Assembly (NCBI GenBank): GCA_045542335.1
Contig: JAZQKV010000029.1
Coordinates: 1-6,488 of the forward strand
DNA length: 6,488 nt
Direction: 5' to 3'
DNA from: CAKSUT01 sp045542335
Lineage (GTDB): Bacteria > Bacillota > Clostridia > Oscillospirales > CAG-382
Shown here: positions 5,238-6,488 of the stretch, piece after piece
Layout of the letters: the number at the start of each line of letters is the position of its first letter
Position numbering within the stretch: position 1 is the stretch's first letter
The notes under the pieces: model-generated
Seen by the model: only the letters and a program-made list of their open reading frames with translations
What the model was told of the DNA's origin: nothing
Databases searched by the model: none
Position numbers and translations under genes: made by a program

Positions 5238-6488
5238 CTATTTAAGCTGAACAACCGCGACTCCGCTGTCGCCCTCTCCGTATGCACCCATGCGGTATGA
5301 CGAAACTCGCTTGTCACGTCTGAGGCTCTCGGTAATCATGCTTCGGAGCGCACCCGTTCCCTTTCCGTGAATAATCGTGACCTGCATAAGACCTGCCATA
5401 ACTGCCTCATCGAGGTACTTATCAACACGCATCCATGCATCGTCGCTGAGCATTCCGCGCACGTCAATTTCTGCTCTGATTGTTGAAGCACCGGAAGAAG
5501 ATGCGGTTGCGTAGCTCTTTTGCTTTTTGGGTTTCTCCTTCTTTTCGGGGAAATCGTCAAGCAAGCGAAGCTCTTTCAGCTTTGTTTTAGTCTTTATAAT
5601 GCCTGCCTGAACGGTTACGTTTTCACCGTCTATGGCAAGGATTGTTGCGTTTTTGTTTATACCGGCAATAAGCACCTCATCGCCGACCTTAAAGGGGCGT
5701 GGCGGCTTATAGGCTTCTTCTTCAAGTCTTACAGACTTTGCACCAATTGCTTTATTTGCGTTTCTGAGACCCGATGTTACATTCGCCTTTGCATCTTCAA
5801 GCTGCTTTGCGAAATCCGCCTGTTCCTTTGCACGCTTTGCCTTGTCAAGCTCGGCAAAAATATATTCTGCTGAGGCTCTTGCGGAATCCACCATTTTTTG
5901 CGCCTCACGAACCGCTTTCTGCTCGGTTTCTTCAAGGCGTTTATTCAGGCGTTCACGCTGTTCCCTCGCCTGTCTTCGGCTTTCTTCAAGCTCTGTGCGA
6001 AGCCTCTTTACAGCCGCTTTTTCGTCTTCAAGGACGCTTCTTGTGTCCTCAAGCTCGGAAAGAATCTGTTCAAAACGTCTTGACTCGCCTGAAATGTAGC
6101 CTTGGGCATCGCCTATTATGTCGCCGGGGATACCAAGTCTTTCGGCAATTGCAAAGGCATTTGAACGACCGGGAAGTCCGATTGTCAACTTATATGTTGG
6201 TCTTAAAGTTTCAAGGCTGAATTCGCAAGAAGCGTTTGAAACTCCCTCTGTGTCAAGAGCATAGGCTTTAAGCTCGGCATAGTGGGTTGTTGCTCCGCAA
6301 AGACAGCCGATTTTTCTGATTTTTTCAAGTATTGCTTCTGCAAGTGCCGCACCCTCAATAGGGTCTGTTCCTGCGCCAAGCTCATCGAAAAGAACAAGTG
6401 CATTTGGCGAAACTCTCATCATTATGTCAACAATATTGACCATGTGGGAAGAGAAAGTTGAAAGCGACTGCTCGATTGACTGTTCATC
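5238..6488 (-). CDS. mutS2: MutS2 family ATPase with Smr domain, C-terminal part (5' end outside the window)
   Basis: The frame is open to the window edge, giving the last 416 residues. The fragment opens with the ABC-type signature region DEQSIEQSLSTFSSH (1-15). Next come the Walker B block LVLFDELGAGTDP (31-43, Asp35-Glu36) and the H-loop ATTHYAELKAYA (66-77). Residues about 135-240 are a long charged coiled coil, about 264-311 a KOW-like beta domain (FKVGDEVLI onward), then a Lys-rich linker. The Smr nuclease domain covers about 340-416, with DVRG (342-345) and HGKGTGALR (374-382). MutS2 lacks the mismatch-recognition domain of MutS. In different bacteria it has been tied to control of recombination and, in Bacillus subtilis, to rescue of collided ribosomes. 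The N-terminal lever/clamp and Walker A regions are outside the window. All motifs seen are intact. It is probably a housekeeping gene upstream of, and separate from, the rhamnose unit. Confidence 0.96.
   Translation of the reverse strand, partial: DEQSIEQSLSTFSSHMVNIVDIMMRVSPNALVLFDELGAGTDPIEGAALAEAILEKIRKIGCLCGATTHYAELKAYALDTEGVSNASCEFSLETLRPTYKLTIGLPGRSNAFAIAERLGIPGDIIGDAQGYISGESRRFEQILSELEDTRSVLEDEKAAVKRLRTELEESRRQAREQRERLNKRLEETEQKAVREAQKMVDSARASAEYIFAELDKAKRAKEQADFAKQLEDAKANVTSGLRNANKAIGAKSVRLEEEAYKPPRPFKVGDEVLIAGINKNATILAIDGENVTVQAGIIKTKTKLKELRLLDDFPEKKEKPKKQKSYATASSSGASTIRAEIDVRGMLSDDAWMRVDKYLDEAVMAGLMQVTIIHGKGTGALRSMITESLRRDKRVSSYRMGAYGEGDSGVAVVQLK

Noticed and set aside
5774..6220. 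Plus-strand open frames opposite mutS2
   Set aside because: They are opposite the coiled-coil coding region of mutS2, where repeated Glu, Lys and Ala codons keep the antisense frames open. The products are low-complexity.
1..6488. CRISPR array, insertion sequence, tRNA, rRNA or riboswitch
   Set aside because: I saw no regularly spaced repeats, transposase-like protein, terminal inverted repeats, or structured leader; the genes fill nearly all of the window.

Overview
The window looks like chromosomal DNA of a Clostridia-type Bacillota, probably a gut or other anaerobic species. This is an inference from four things: strong GGAGG-type ribosome binding sites, tight co-directional gene packing, a MutS2 with a C-terminal Smr domain, and the flavour of the protein sequences. 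No marker gene fixes the taxon. All six genes lie on the minus strand, so transcription runs from high to low coordinates.

Layout in transcription order: (1) 6488-5238, the C-terminal half of MutS2, cut by the window edge; (2) an 87-bp gap holding a perfect 13-bp palindrome and a second dyad; (3) rhaB, L-rhamnulokinase (5150-3657); (4) a small lipoprotein of unknown function (3623-2943); (5) rhaA, L-rhamnose isomerase (2919-1663); (6) a 73-bp gap with an 11-bp hairpin; (7) a cytoplasmic SGNH/GDSL hydrolase (1589-882); (8) a YgjP/SprT-like zinc metallopeptidase (878-180), 3 bp downstream and probably translationally coupled; (9) an intrinsic terminator for this strand (about 151-105). A second terminator (16-50) points the other way and closes a plus-strand gene lying left of the window. 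No stretch longer than 300 bp lacks a gene.

Function: RhaA converts L-rhamnose to L-rhamnulose and RhaB phosphorylates it to L-rhamnulose-1-phosphate. The next enzyme (RhaD-type aldolase), a transporter and a regulator are not in the window and must lie elsewhere. The lipoprotein between the two enzymes should be exported and membrane-anchored; its acidic, Ser/Gln-rich linker and folded C-terminal domain give no clear function. The SGNH hydrolase lacks a signal peptide and could deacylate an imported rhamnose-containing sugar, but its substrate is unknown.

Most of the window is conventional. The points worth a second look are the lipoprotein embedded in the rhamnose operon, the palindromes before rhaB and the hairpin after rhaA. 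I see no clear evidence of a new multi-gene system.
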